Program-made: the position numbers and the translations under genes | Part shown: positions 24,834-33,177 of the stretch, piece after piece | Layout of the letters: each line of letters starts with the position of its first letter | How positions within the stretch are numbered: the first letter of the stretch is position 1 | From: Micromonospora sp. RP3T | GTDB lineage: Bacteria; Actinomycetota; Actinomycetes; Mycobacteriales; Micromonosporaceae | Direction: 5' to 3' | Assembly (NCBI RefSeq): GCF_003027925.1 | Contig: NZ_PYPS01000017.1 | Span: 1 to 64,000, forward strand | Length of the DNA stretch: 64,000 nt | The notes under the pieces: generated by a model | What the model was told of the DNA's origin: nothing | Databases searched by the model: none | What the model saw: only the letters and a program-made list of their open reading frames with translations

Positions 24834-27098
24834 TCAGCGCAGGTAGATGTTCGGCGCGGCCGGCGTGCCCATGCCGTCTCCGAGGTGGAAGCCCGGGTGC
24901 GGCGGCTGGTTGTAGGCGGTGTTCTGCCAGGCGACGGCGACCCGGTACTGCGGGTCGTGCATCAGCGTCGGCAGGCGCAGGCCGGTGGTGACCGGCGTGC
25001 TGTAGATCCGCAGCGCCGAGCTGTCGGCGGTGCGCCAGACCACTTCCTCACGCCAGTCGCCGAGGAGGTCGGCGGAGAGCGCCGGGGTGGACTTGGTGCC
25101 GTTGTTGGACGCGACGTTGCTGCCGGTGAGCAGTCGCGTCTCGCCACCGGTGCCGTACTTGTCGATCTTGGTGCCGTCGAGCAGCTCGCGGACCGGGTCG
25201 CCGTCCCACCAGATCAGGAAGTTGGCCGAGGACGGCTTGCGGCCGACGTTCTGCCCGCGCGTGTTGAGCAGGCCGTCGACCGCCGAGGACCAGGACTCGG
25301 CGCCGGGGCTGCCGGCCCAGATGTCGTCGGAGACGCCGCGACCGTTGTCGCCGTTCGGCGCGGTCTGCCAGAGGAGCTGACCGGTACGCGCGTCGGACAT
25401 CCACGAACTGGGCTTGCTGCCGTCCTCGTCGACCTTGAAGACCTCCAGGCCGGCGCGGGACGGGTCGAGGTCGCCGACGTGCAGCGCGTCGCCGTGCCCG
25501 TTGCCGGTCGAGTAGAGCAGCCGGCCGTTGTCGTCGATGGTGGCGGCCCCGTACACGATCTCCTGACGGCCGTCGTTGTCCACGTCGGCCACCGAGAGCT
25601 GGTGGTTGCCCTGGCCGGCGGCGGCGCCGTTGCCGGAGGCGTTGGAGTCGAACGTCCACCGCTTGCGGAGCGTGCCGTCGCGGAAGTCCCAGGCGGCGAT
25701 CACCGCGCGGGTGTAGTAGCCGCGCGCCATGATCAGCGACGGGCGCTGCCCGTCCAGGTAGGCGGTGCCGGCGAGGAACCGGTCGACCCGGTTGCCGTAC
25801 GAGTCGCCCCAGGACGAGACCGTGCCGCGCGGCGGGTCGTAGTCGACGGTGGACAGCGCCGCGCCGGTGCGCCCGTCGAACATGGTCAGGTACTCGGGGC
25901 CGGCGAGCACGTAGCCGCTGGAGTTGCGGTGGTCGGCCGAGGAGGAGCCGATCACCTGGCCGGTGCCGGAGCGCGAGCCGTCGGCGGTCTTCATGGCCAC
26001 CTCGGCGTCCCCGTCGCCGTCGTAGTCGTACACCTGGAACTGGGTGTAGTGGGCGCCGGCGCGGATGTTGCGGCCCAGGTCGATCCGCCACAGCCGGGCG
26101 CCGGTCAGGGTGTACGCGTCGACGTAGACGTTGCCGGTGTAGCCGGACTGGGAGTTGTCCTTGCTGTTCGACGGGTCCCACTTGAGCACGAACTCGTAGC
26201 GGCCGTCGCCGTCGAGGTCGCCCACGCTGGCGTCGTTGGCCGAGTAGCTGTACGCCTCGCCGCTCGGCGTGGTGCCTCCGGGCGGGGCCTGGATCGGCAC
26301 GTCAAGGTAGCCGTTGGCGAACTGGAGCGCCGGGGCGGACGCCGCCTGCTCGGCGCCGTTCACCACGGCCCGCACGGTGTACGCGGACCCGGCCGCCGCG
26401 CCACCGTCCAGGTAGCTGGTGGCGCCGGTGATCGGGCTCGCGTTGACCTTGGTGGTGCCCCGGTAGAGGTTGAACGACACGCCCGAGGTCTCGGTGCCGA
26501 GCAGCCGCCAGGAGACCAGGTTCCCGCTGCCGGAGCGGACGCTGACCAGCCCCCGGTCGAGCTTCTCCATCTGCTTCGCGCCGGCCGGCGGCGTGGTGGG
26601 CGGCGGCGGGGTGGTGGGCGGCGGAGTGGTGGGTGGCGGAGTGGTCGGGCCGGACGTCGTCGGCGTCGCGGTCGGGGGCGCGCCGGTGCATGTGGTGCCG
26701 TTCAGCGTGAACGTGGTGGGGGCCGGGTTGCTGGCGTTGTTCCAGGAGGCGTTGAATCCGAAGTTCGCGGTGCCACCGGTGCCGATGGCGGCGTTGTAGC
26801 CGGCGTCGCGGGCGGTGACCTGGACGCCGGACTGGCTGACCGTGGCGTTCCACGCCTGGGCGACCTGCTGACCGGCGGCGAAGCTCCAGCCGAGCGTCCA
26901 GCCGTCGACCGGGTCGCCGAGGTTGGTCACGGTGACGTCGGCGCCGAAGCCGCCGCCCCACTGGTTGGTGATCCGGTAGTCGACCCGGCAGGCGGCGGCC
27001 GCCGCCGAGGCGGTGACGGTGGTGAGCACGCCGGCCGCCAGCGTGGCCGCCGAGACCGCGGCGAGCAGGGCGAGCCGGCGTGAGGTGGTGTGGTGCAC
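24834..27098 (-). CDS. Secreted rhamnogalacturonan lyase (PL11) with CBM2
   Basis: A 754-residue extracellular enzyme from GTG 27098, with AAAGG about ten bases upstream. The signal peptide (VHHTTSRRLALLAAVS, cleaving after the ASA/AAA stretch) is followed by a family-2 cellulose-binding domain at about residues 35-140. It has conserved Trp residues in NQWGGG, GWTLGW and SWNNAS, and Cys residues at both ends. A Pro/Thr linker at about 143-175 leads to the PL11 domain, which starts MEKLDRGLVSV and has repeated Ca-binding D-x-D-x-D-G loops (GDLDGDGRYEF, YDYDGDGDAE, DVDNDGRQE). It cleaves the rhamnogalacturonan-I backbone of pectin, so it points to growth on plant material. Confidence 0.93.
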   Translation of the reverse strand: MHHTTSRRLALLAAVSAATLAAGVLTTVTASAAAAACRVDYRITNQWGGGFGADVTVTNLGDPVDGWTLGWSFAAGQQVAQAWNATVSQSGVQVTARDAGYNAAIGTGGTANFGFNASWNNASNPAPTTFTLNGTTCTGAPPTATPTTSGPTTPPPTTPPPTTPPPPTTPPAGAKQMEKLDRGLVSVRSGSGNLVSWRLLGTETSGVSFNLYRGTTKVNASPITGATSYLDGGAAAGSAYTVRAVVNGAEQAASAPALQFANGYLDVPIQAPPGGTTPSGEAYSYSANDASVGDLDGDGRYEFVLKWDPSNSKDNSQSGYTGNVYVDAYTLTGARLWRIDLGRNIRAGAHYTQFQVYDYDGDGDAEVAMKTADGSRSGTGQVIGSSSADHRNSSGYVLAGPEYLTMFDGRTGAALSTVDYDPPRGTVSSWGDSYGNRVDRFLAGTAYLDGQRPSLIMARGYYTRAVIAAWDFRDGTLRKRWTFDSNASGNGAAAGQGNHQLSVADVDNDGRQEIVYGAATIDDNGRLLYSTGNGHGDALHVGDLDPSRAGLEVFKVDEDGSKPSSWMSDARTGQLLWQTAPNGDNGRGVSDDIWAGSPGAESWSSAVDGLLNTRGQNVGRKPSSANFLIWWDGDPVRELLDGTKIDKYGTGGETRLLTGSNVASNNGTKSTPALSADLLGDWREEVVWRTADSSALRIYSTPVTTGLRLPTLMHDPQYRVAVAWQNTAYNQPPHPGFHLGDGMGTPAAPNIYLR

Positions 27099-27185
27099 GG
27101 GGGTTGCCTTTCGCGAAGGTCGGGCACGCGGCGACGCCGGCCTGCCCGGACCGGCGGGAGTGTGCACGTGCGCTGACGCGACGGG

Positions 27186-27205
27186 AACGTCGACGCATCG
27201 ACGTT
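27186..27205. promoter_or_regulatory. 8-bp palindromic operator near the lyase promoter
   Basis: AACGTCGA-CGCA-TCGACGTT is a perfect dyad, 88 bases upstream of the lyase start. It could be a LacI-type or similar sugar-responsive operator. Confidence 0.45.
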
Positions 27206-27336
27206 GATGATTAGGCTCCGCGCTCCGCCAGCGTAGCCACCGCCGCGCACCCCCACAAGCGCGCCGCGCCCCGGCGGAACTCGCCCGCCACCCCAACCAC
27301 GGAGAGTAACGCCTGGGGACCCCCACTCGCGGGACG

Positions 27337-27380
27337 GCGATATACCGCTGAGGCATAATTATGACGGAGTGGTATATCGC
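27337..27380. promoter_or_regulatory. Nested symmetrical palindrome, 44 bp
   Basis: The outer arms GCGATATACC (27337-27346) and GGTATATCGC (27371-27380) are perfect complements. Exactly in their centre is the 10-bp palindrome CATAATTATG (27354-27363), with seven bases on each side. The whole is AT-rich in a very GC-rich genome. It looks like a compound operator for one or two dimeric regulators; TATACC/GGTATA half sites recall PadR-family operators. Confidence 0.5.
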
Positions 27381-27465
27381 GCGCGAGCGCATCCGCCCCG
27401 AGCCGGCGACACGCCGACAAACACGGCACGCCGGCCGGGATGCCGCTCGTCAGCGTCGCGGGCGA

Positions 27466-27521
27466 CTCAACCCCGACGCGGAAGGCTCAACCCCGACGCG
27501 GGCGGCTCAACCCTCGACGGC
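27466..27521. repeat. 20-base tandem repeats at the end of the TauE gene
   Basis: CTCAACCCCGACGCGG occurs at 27466-27481 and 27486-27501, with a third diverged copy from 27506. The third copy contains the TCA that is the TauE stop codon on the minus strand, so the 3' end of the gene seems to have been duplicated downstream. Confidence 0.6.
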
Positions 27522-28520
27522 GGCGGCGAGCGGCCGGGGCTCCCCCGCCTCGACCGACGGGGTCGAGGGGTCGGCCGCCGCGACCGACGGAGCCGAGGGG
27601 TCGGCCGCCGCGACCGACGGAGCCGGCGCCGCGGCGAGCGCCGCCGCGGCCGTGGCCCGGGCCCGGCGGGCGCGACGCAGCGCGCGTACCGCCAGCGAAA
27701 TGGCGACCAGCCAGCCGGCGCCGAGCACGGCGTAGACCAGGGCCGGCACCGGGCCGCCCAGCTCGCCGGCACGCAGCAGGGTGCGGGCGTTGGTCAGCAC
27801 GATCACGCCACCGATCACGGCGCCGAGCACCTGGGCGGGCACGATGCGGACCAGCCAGGCCGCGATCGGCGCGGCGATCAGGCCGCCGATCAGCAGCGCG
27901 GCGACAGTGGGCAGCAGGAAGCCCTCCGAGCCGAGGCCGATCAGGAAGCCGACGCTGGCCGCGCCCGCCACCACGAACTCGGAGGTGTCCACCGAGCCGA
28001 TGACCTTGCGGGGCTCCATCCGGCCGGAGACCAGCAGCGCCGGGGTGGCGACCGGACCCCAACCGCCGCCGCCGGTGGCGTCGACGAAGCCGGCGACCAG
28101 CCCGAGCGGGGCCAGGAAGCGGCTCCGCAGCCGGCCGGCGGCACGGTTGGCGCGCAGCGGCCGGGAGAAGCGGATCAGCAGGTACGCGCCGAGGGTGAAC
28201 AGGATGGCGGCCATCCACGGGGCGGCCGACTCGGTGGAGATGGAGCTGAGGAACGTGGCGCCGGCGAACGCGCCGATCGCGCCGGGCAGCGCGATCCGGC
28301 CGACCACCTTCCAGTCGACGTTGCCGAAGCGCCAGTGCGACACGCCGGCGGCGAGCGTGGTGCCGATCTCGGCCAGGTGCACCGAGGCGGAGGCCGCGGC
28401 CGGCGCGACACCGGCGAACAGCAGCAGCGTCGAGGACGTCAGCCCGTACGCCATGCCGAGCGCGCCGTCGACCAGTTGCGCGAGGAGCCCGACGAGGGCG
28501 AGTACCAGCAGCTTGCGCAC
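27507..28520 (-). CDS. TauE/SafE family sulfite or sulfonate exporter
   Basis: A 337-residue membrane protein from GTG 28520 with about eight spans in two half-repeats. The first half has LVDGALGMAYGLTSS and the second GLVAGFVDATGGGGWGP, the TauE motifs. The C-terminal tail after residue about 300 is a soluble Ala/Pro/Ser/Asp-rich repeat (VAAADPSAPS units) encoded by a 30-base tandem repeat at 27551-27610. It is unlike the usual compact end of the family. An Rrf2 regulator gene lies 109 bases upstream on the same strand, suggesting sulfur-dependent control. Confidence 0.88.
   Translation of the reverse strand: MRKLLVLALVGLLAQLVDGALGMAYGLTSSTLLLFAGVAPAAASASVHLAEIGTTLAAGVSHWRFGNVDWKVVGRIALPGAIGAFAGATFLSSISTESAAPWMAAILFTLGAYLLIRFSRPLRANRAAGRLRSRFLAPLGLVAGFVDATGGGGWGPVATPALLVSGRMEPRKVIGSVDTSEFVVAGAASVGFLIGLGSEGFLLPTVAALLIGGLIAAPIAAWLVRIVPAQVLGAVIGGVIVLTNARTLLRAGELGGPVPALVYAVLGAGWLVAISLAVRALRRARRARATAAAALAAAPAPSVAAADPSAPSVAAADPSTPSVEAGEPRPLAAAVEG
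27551..27610. repeat. 30-base tandem repeat inside the TauE coding region
   Basis: Units 27551-27580 and 27581-27610 differ at three positions, and a partial third unit follows from 27611. Being a multiple of three, they encode a ten-residue repeat in the C-terminal tail. Confidence 0.7.
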
Positions 28521-28629
28521 GAGCGCCCCCTGACTTTTCGGTATCTCCTATCAACTTGGTCGACAATGCGGCACGGAGGCACCCCGGGTCAAGTCCCCCA
28601 TCCGGTTGGTGGGACACGCCGGACGGCCG

Positions 28630-29100
28630 TCAGCTCCAGGCGCGCGGATCGGCGGCCAGCTCGTTGACCCGGGCGGGCAACGTGCCGGTGGCCACGTCGG
28701 CGATCGTGACCAGCTCCAGGATCTCGCGCTCGCTGGCCCGCAGCGCGATCCACACGTCCTGCAACGCGCGGGCCGCGCCCTGGTAGCCGAGCTGCTCCGG
28801 GCGGTGGCCCCGGACGTGCGCCAGCGGGCCGTCGATCACCCGGATCACCTCGGCCAGGGAGATCTCCCCGGCCGGACGGGCCAGCCAGTAGCCCCCCTCG
28901 GGGCCCCGCTGGGCGTGCACGATGCCGCCCCGGCGGAGCTGGAGCAGGATGCTCTCCAGGAACTTCGGCGGGATGTCCTGCGAGCGGGCGATCTGCTCGG
29001 CGGTCACCGGCCGGCTCCGCCCGGCGGCCGTGCCCTCGGCGACCGAGGCCAGCTCGGCAGCCGCACGGAGGGCATAGTCGACCCGGGCGGAGAGACGCAT
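28630..29100 (-). CDS. Rrf2 family transcriptional regulator (no Fe-S cysteines)
   Basis: A 156-residue Rrf2 protein. The start M-R-L-S-A-R-V-D-Y-A-L-R-A and the winged helix I-P-P-K-F-L-E-S-I-L-L-Q-L-R-R-G-G-I-V, followed by G-P-E-G-G-Y-W-L-A-R, are typical. The protein contains no cysteine at all, so it cannot bind an Fe-S cluster like IscR, NsrR or RsrR. It is closer to the CymR type, which senses cysteine supply through a partner. With the TauE exporter gene next downstream, a role in sulfur metabolism is likely. Confidence 0.88.
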   Translation of the reverse strand: MRLSARVDYALRAAAELASVAEGTAAGRSRPVTAEQIARSQDIPPKFLESILLQLRRGGIVHAQRGPEGGYWLARPAGEISLAEVIRVIDGPLAHVRGHRPEQLGYQGAARALQDVWIALRASEREILELVTIADVATGTLPARVNELAADPRAWS

Positions 29101-29171
29101 GCCGGCAAGGTTAGTCGCCTGTTCAGCCGCCCGGTCTCCCGACCCTCGGCCGAACGGTCACGGCTGCCGGG

Positions 29172-30056
29172 TCAGCCACCCACCCGGCGCAGCAGCCCCT
29201 CCTGCACGGCGCTGGCGATGTGCCGACCGTCGGTGGTGAACATCCGGCCGGTGGCCAGGCCCCGGGCGCCCGACGCGGACGGGCTCCAGCAGTCGTAGAG
29301 GAACCACTCGTCGGCGCGGAACGACCGGTGGAACCAGAGCGCGTGGTCGAGGCTCGCGCCCACCACCCCGCCCGGCCCCCACACCTCGCCGTGCACCGAC
29401 AGCACCGAGTCGAGCAGCGTCAGGTCCGAGGCGTACGTCAGCGCGCAGGCGTGCAGCAGCGGATCGTCCGGCAGCTTGCCGTCGATGCGCATCCAGACCC
29501 GCTGGTGCGGCTCGGCCGGGCGGTCGCCGGGGCGTACCCAGCCGGGCTCGCCGACGTACCGGACGTCGATCGGGCGCGGGATCTGCCCCCAGATGCCGAG
29601 CCGTTCCGGGTAGCGGGACAGCCGGTCGGTCATGGTGGGCACGTCGTCCGGGCCGGGCACGTCGGGTGGGAGCGGGGCGTGGTGGTCCAGCCCCTCCTCC
29701 TGCCGTTGGAACGACGCCGACATGAAGAAGATCGGCTTGTCGTGCTGCAACGCCACCGAGCGGCGCACCGAGAAGGACCGGCCGTCGCGGACGTTCTCCA
29801 CCTGGTAGTCGATCGGCTCGGCCGGGTCGCCGGGCCGCACGAAGTAACCGTGCAGGGAGTGCACGGCACGCTCCGGGCCGACCGTGCGGCCGGCCGCCAC
29901 CAGCGCCTGACCGGCGACCTGGCCTCCGTAGACCCGCTGCGGGCCCACCGGCGGGCTCATCCCGCGGAAGGCCATCTCGCCGGTCTGCGCGAGGTCCAGC
30001 ACCTCCAGGAGCTGGTCGACGGCGGCCTGCCCGGTCGCCACCGGAGCGTCACTCAC
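29172..30056 (-). CDS. tesB: Acyl-CoA thioesterase II
   Basis: A 294-residue double-hotdog thioesterase that hydrolyses acyl-CoA. It shows RVYGGQVAGQALVAAGRTV, SLHGYFVRPGDP, SFSVRRSVALQ, FFMSASFQ in the first half and ASLDHALWFHRSFRADEWFLYD, where the second-half Asp is catalytic, as in E. coli TesB. GTG 30056 overlaps the pyk stop by four bases. The pyk-tesB pair is the same as Rv1617-Rv1618 in M. tuberculosis, so this is vertical core synteny. Confidence 0.93.
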   Translation of the reverse strand: MSDAPVATGQAAVDQLLEVLDLAQTGEMAFRGMSPPVGPQRVYGGQVAGQALVAAGRTVGPERAVHSLHGYFVRPGDPAEPIDYQVENVRDGRSFSVRRSVALQHDKPIFFMSASFQRQEEGLDHHAPLPPDVPGPDDVPTMTDRLSRYPERLGIWGQIPRPIDVRYVGEPGWVRPGDRPAEPHQRVWMRIDGKLPDDPLLHACALTYASDLTLLDSVLSVHGEVWGPGGVVGASLDHALWFHRSFRADEWFLYDCWSPSASGARGLATGRMFTTDGRHIASAVQEGLLRRVGG

Positions 30057-31501
30057 TGGAGGGCCCGGGCCGCCGCGGCGTCGACGAGCGAGCCGAGCTG
30101 GTGCACGCGCAGCGTGTTGGTGGAGCCGGGAGTGCCGGGCGGGCTGCCGGCCACGATCACCACGTAGTCGCCCGGGTTGGCCCGGTTCAGGCCGAGCAGC
30201 GCCTGGTCGACCTGGCGGAACATGTCGTCGGTGTGCTGCACGAACGGCATCAGGAACGTCTCCACGCCCCAGCAGAGCGCGAGCTGGTTACGCACCTCCG
30301 GCACCGGCGTGAAGGCCAGCAACGGCAGGTCGCAGTGCAGCCGGCTGAGCCGCTTGACGGTGTCGCCGGTCTGCGAGAACGCCACCATGGCCTTGGCGCC
30401 GATGGCGCGGGCGATCGACGACGCGGCGACGGTGAGCGCGCCGCCGTGCGTACGCGGGTCGTGCTGGAGCCGGGGCACGGCGATGGAGCCGGCCTCGGTG
30501 GTGGTGACGATCTTCGCCATGGTGCTGACGGTGAGCACCGGGTACTTGCCGACGCTGGTCTCGCCGGAGAGCATCACCGCGTCCGCGCCGTCGAGCACGG
30601 CGTTGGCCACGTCGGAGGCCTCGGCGCGGGTCGGGCGGGAGTTCTCGATCATCGAGTCGAGCATCTGGGTGGCCACGATGACCGGCTTGGCGTTCTCCCG
30701 GCAGAGCTGCACGGCGCGCTTCTGCACCAGCGGGACCTGGTCCAGCGGCAGCTCCACGCCGAGGTCGCCCCGGGCGACCATGACGCCGTCGAAGGCGAGC
30801 ACGATCGCTTCCAGGTGGTCGACCGCCTCCGGCTTCTCGACCTTGGCGAGCACCGGGCGGCGGACACCCTCCTCGTCCATGATCGAGTGCACGAGCTTGA
30901 TGTCGTCCGGCGAGCGGACGAAGGAGAGCGCCACCAGGTCGACGCCGAGGCCGAGGGCGAAGCGCAGGTCCTCGGCGTCCTTGTCGGACATGGCCGGGAC
31001 GCTGACCGCCACGTTCGGCAGCGAGACGCCCTTGTTGTTGGAGACCGGACCGCCCTCGGTGACCAGGCAGCGGATGTCGTTGCCGGTGACGTCGCTGACC
31101 TCGACCGCCACCCGGCCGTCGTCGATCAGCAGCCGGTCGCCCGGCTTCACCTCCTGCGGCAGCTTGCGGTAGGTGCAGGAGACCCGCTCCTTGGTGCCGA
31201 CGATCTCGTCGCTGGTGATCACCACGGAGTCGCCGGTGCGCCACTCGTGCGGCCCGTCGGCGAAGCGCCCGAGCCGGATCTTGGGGCCCTGGAGGTCCGC
31301 GAGCACGGCGACCGGCTGCCCGGCGGCCTCGGCCGCCTCCCGGACCATCCGGCAGACCGACTCGTGGTCGTCGTGACTGCCGTGGCTGAAGTTGAGCCTC
31401 GCCACGTTCATGCCGGCCTCGACGAGCCCCCGGATGCGCTCCGGGGACGAGGTGGCGGGGCCCAGAGTGCAGACAATCTTCGCGCGGCGTGTCACGCCCA
31501 T
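30053..31501 (-). CDS. pyk: Pyruvate kinase
   Basis: Last step of glycolysis, PEP plus ADP to pyruvate plus ATP. The 482-residue product starts at ATG 31501 (MGVTRRAKIVCTLGPATSS). It has N-F-S-H-G-S-H-D-D-H, LADLQGPKIRLGRF, a B-domain, K-V-E-K-P-E-A with the catalytic Lys, MVARGDLGVELP, ATQMLDSMIENSRPTRAE and the C-terminal allosteric domain with FSQTGDTVKRLSR. GGAGGAGAG precedes the ATG, and a 9-bp hairpin sits directly upstream of it. Confidence 0.97.
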   Translation of the reverse strand: MGVTRRAKIVCTLGPATSSPERIRGLVEAGMNVARLNFSHGSHDDHESVCRMVREAAEAAGQPVAVLADLQGPKIRLGRFADGPHEWRTGDSVVITSDEIVGTKERVSCTYRKLPQEVKPGDRLLIDDGRVAVEVSDVTGNDIRCLVTEGGPVSNNKGVSLPNVAVSVPAMSDKDAEDLRFALGLGVDLVALSFVRSPDDIKLVHSIMDEEGVRRPVLAKVEKPEAVDHLEAIVLAFDGVMVARGDLGVELPLDQVPLVQKRAVQLCRENAKPVIVATQMLDSMIENSRPTRAEASDVANAVLDGADAVMLSGETSVGKYPVLTVSTMAKIVTTTEAGSIAVPRLQHDPRTHGGALTVAASSIARAIGAKAMVAFSQTGDTVKRLSRLHCDLPLLAFTPVPEVRNQLALCWGVETFLMPFVQHTDDMFRQVDQALLGLNRANPGDYVVIVAGSPPGTPGSTNTLRVHQLGSLVDAAAARALQ

Positions 31502-31519
31502 CAGGCTAGTCTCTCCTCC

Positions 31520-31541
31520 GGGTCGGCTCACCAGCCGACCC
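31520..31541 (-). promoter_or_regulatory. 9-bp hairpin abutting the pyk ribosome binding site
   Basis: GGGTCGGCT (31520-31528) and AGCCGACCC (31533-31541) with a four-base loop. On the minus strand it ends exactly where the pyk Shine-Dalgarno begins (31519-31511). It could stabilise the leader or modulate translation. The rest of the 169-base gap 31502-31670 shows no gene. Confidence 0.45.
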
Positions 31542-31670
31542 CTTGCGGACTTGCGGAACAGTTGTCCAACGATGCGCGAACAAGCGCGCGGGCGGGCGGT
31601 AGGCGTACCGCACCGGAACGTCGTGTGGCGGGCATCGGCGACCGCGCGGCGGAAATCGTACCGCCCGTCG

Positions 31671-33062
31671 TCACCGCCCGACGCGGGGTCCGGGCCGGTC
31701 GGCCGGCGGCAGCGTGGGCACGGCGGAGAACACCTCGTGCGGGTCGTACCGGCGCTTGGCCCGGCGCAGCCGGTCCCAGTTCGGCCCGTAGGCGAGCCGG
31801 ACCCGGTCGGTCTCCTCCGGCGCGAGCAGGTTCGGGTAGCCGCCGGGCAGCGCGTGCGGCGCCAGCGCCGCCGCGGTGCGCTCGGCCCACGCCCGGTGCG
31901 GCGCCGGGTCCCCACCCGGCGTCCAGACCGCGATGATCTCGACCAGCAGGTGGTCGGCGCGCAGCCCGAACGCGGTCCCGCCGACCGGCACCCGGGCCGC
32001 CGCGCCGTGGAAGTGGTGCAGCGCGATCGCCGAGAACGGCGAGCTGACCGCGCCGGCCGCCACGGTCAGCGCGGCCACCACCGGCTCGTCCACCCGGGCC
32101 AGCCACCGGGTCCGCAGCAGGTAGTGGTTGCCGTCGGCCATCCCGCCGTCGAACAGGCGCAGCGCGTCCTCGTACGCCAGCGTGCCGACCTGGTCGACGA
32201 GCGGTGTCCCGAGCGCGCGCAGCCGGTCCACCGCGGCCCGGCCCGCCGCCGGGTCGTCGCCGCTGACGAACGGGGCGAGGAAGACCACCGGTTCGCCGGC
32301 CGGGCCGGGCAGGAAGCCGGCCATCACGGTCACCTCGTCCGGCGCGTCCCGCACCACGTCGGCGTAGCCGCGCAGCACCGCCGTCGCCTGGTCGAGCGGG
32401 AACAGCAGCAGGCCGGCGAGCACGGTGGCCAGCGGGTGGGTGCGGTAGCGGAGCGCGGTGGCCACACCGACGTTCCCGCCGCCGCCACGCAGCGCCCAGT
32501 ACAGCTCGGGTTCGTGCGCCGGGTCGGCGGTCACCAGCCGGCCGTCGGCGAGCACCACCTCGGCGCCGAGCAGATTGTCCAGCGCCAGCCCGTACCGGCC
32601 GCAGAGCGGGCCGTAGCCGCCGGCCATGGTCAGCCCGGCCATCCCGACCGCGCGCACCACGCCGGTGGGGACGACCCGGTCGTACGGCCGCAGGGCGGCC
32701 AGCACGTCACCGGCCGTCGCCCCGCCACCCACGGTGACCACGCCGGTGCCGGGGTCGAGGTCGACCCGGCGCAGCGCGGTGAGATCGACGACCAGTCCGC
32801 CCTGGCGCAGCGCCCGGCCGGCCCAGTCGTGGCCGCCGGCCCGGACCGACAGCGGCAGGTGGCAGCGCCGGGCGACGCGGACCGCCAGGGCGACCTCGGC
32901 GGCGTCGTGGGCGCGGGCCACCAGTGCGGGGAGCGCGCCCGGCGCGCCGTTCCAGAGCCGCACGGCGGCCGGGAAGCCGGCGTCGGCCGGGGTGAACAGG
33001 CGGTCGCCGAGCGCCGCGCGGAGCAGGTCGGTGGCGCGCGGGACATCCGGGGCGGAGGTCAT
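31671..33062 (-). CDS. FAD-linked oxidase (berberine bridge enzyme-like)
   Basis: A 463-residue FAD-binding oxidoreductase of the PCMH/BBE type. The N-terminal FAD domain has SVRAGGHDWAG, whose His is the usual 8-alpha attachment site, and D-P-G-T-G-V-V-T-V-G-G-G-A. The second attachment Cys of bicovalent enzymes is replaced in the V-G-M-A-G-L-T-M-A-G-G-Y-G segment, so binding is probably mono-covalent. The C-terminal BBE tail RLAYGPNWDRLRRAKRRYDPHEVF is present. There is no signal peptide, so it is cytoplasmic. Such enzymes oxidise sugars, alkaloids or polyketides, and this one borders a candidate biosynthetic cluster. Confidence 0.88.
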   Translation of the reverse strand: MTSAPDVPRATDLLRAALGDRLFTPADAGFPAAVRLWNGAPGALPALVARAHDAAEVALAVRVARRCHLPLSVRAGGHDWAGRALRQGGLVVDLTALRRVDLDPGTGVVTVGGGATAGDVLAALRPYDRVVPTGVVRAVGMAGLTMAGGYGPLCGRYGLALDNLLGAEVVLADGRLVTADPAHEPELYWALRGGGGNVGVATALRYRTHPLATVLAGLLLFPLDQATAVLRGYADVVRDAPDEVTVMAGFLPGPAGEPVVFLAPFVSGDDPAAGRAAVDRLRALGTPLVDQVGTLAYEDALRLFDGGMADGNHYLLRTRWLARVDEPVVAALTVAAGAVSSPFSAIALHHFHGAAARVPVGGTAFGLRADHLLVEIIAVWTPGGDPAPHRAWAERTAAALAPHALPGGYPNLLAPEETDRVRLAYGPNWDRLRRAKRRYDPHEVFSAVPTLPPADRPGPRVGR

Positions 33063-33177
33063 GGCGGACTCCTCGGCCGACCCCGGGCCGGCGGGCGCCG
33101 GACGTGCCGGGGTCGCTGCGTGGGCCGGACCGTAGCACCGACCCGGGGCGGCCCGCCGTCGCCCGCGCGACAGTCCC

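Larger units (their letters stand above)
27099..27506. promoter_or_regulatory. 408-base gap upstream of the rhamnogalacturonan lyase
   Basis: No gene is supported here. The gap holds two palindromic sites (27186-27205 and 27337-27380), an unusually AT-rich stretch around 27345-27375, and 20-base tandem repeats at 27466-27521 that run into the end of the TauE gene. The sites lie upstream of the lyase and are most likely its promoter and operators. Confidence 0.5.

Noticed and set aside
27211..27429. A 72-codon minus-strand frame in the gap upstream of the lyase
   Set aside because: No ribosome binding site, no homology that I recognise, and it runs over the palindromic operators.
27466..27610. 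CRISPR-like repeats
   Set aside because: The units are contiguous tandem copies without spacers, partly coding, and there are no cas genes.
28630..29100. Fe-S sensing Rrf2 regulator (IscR or NsrR)
   Set aside because: The protein contains no cysteine.
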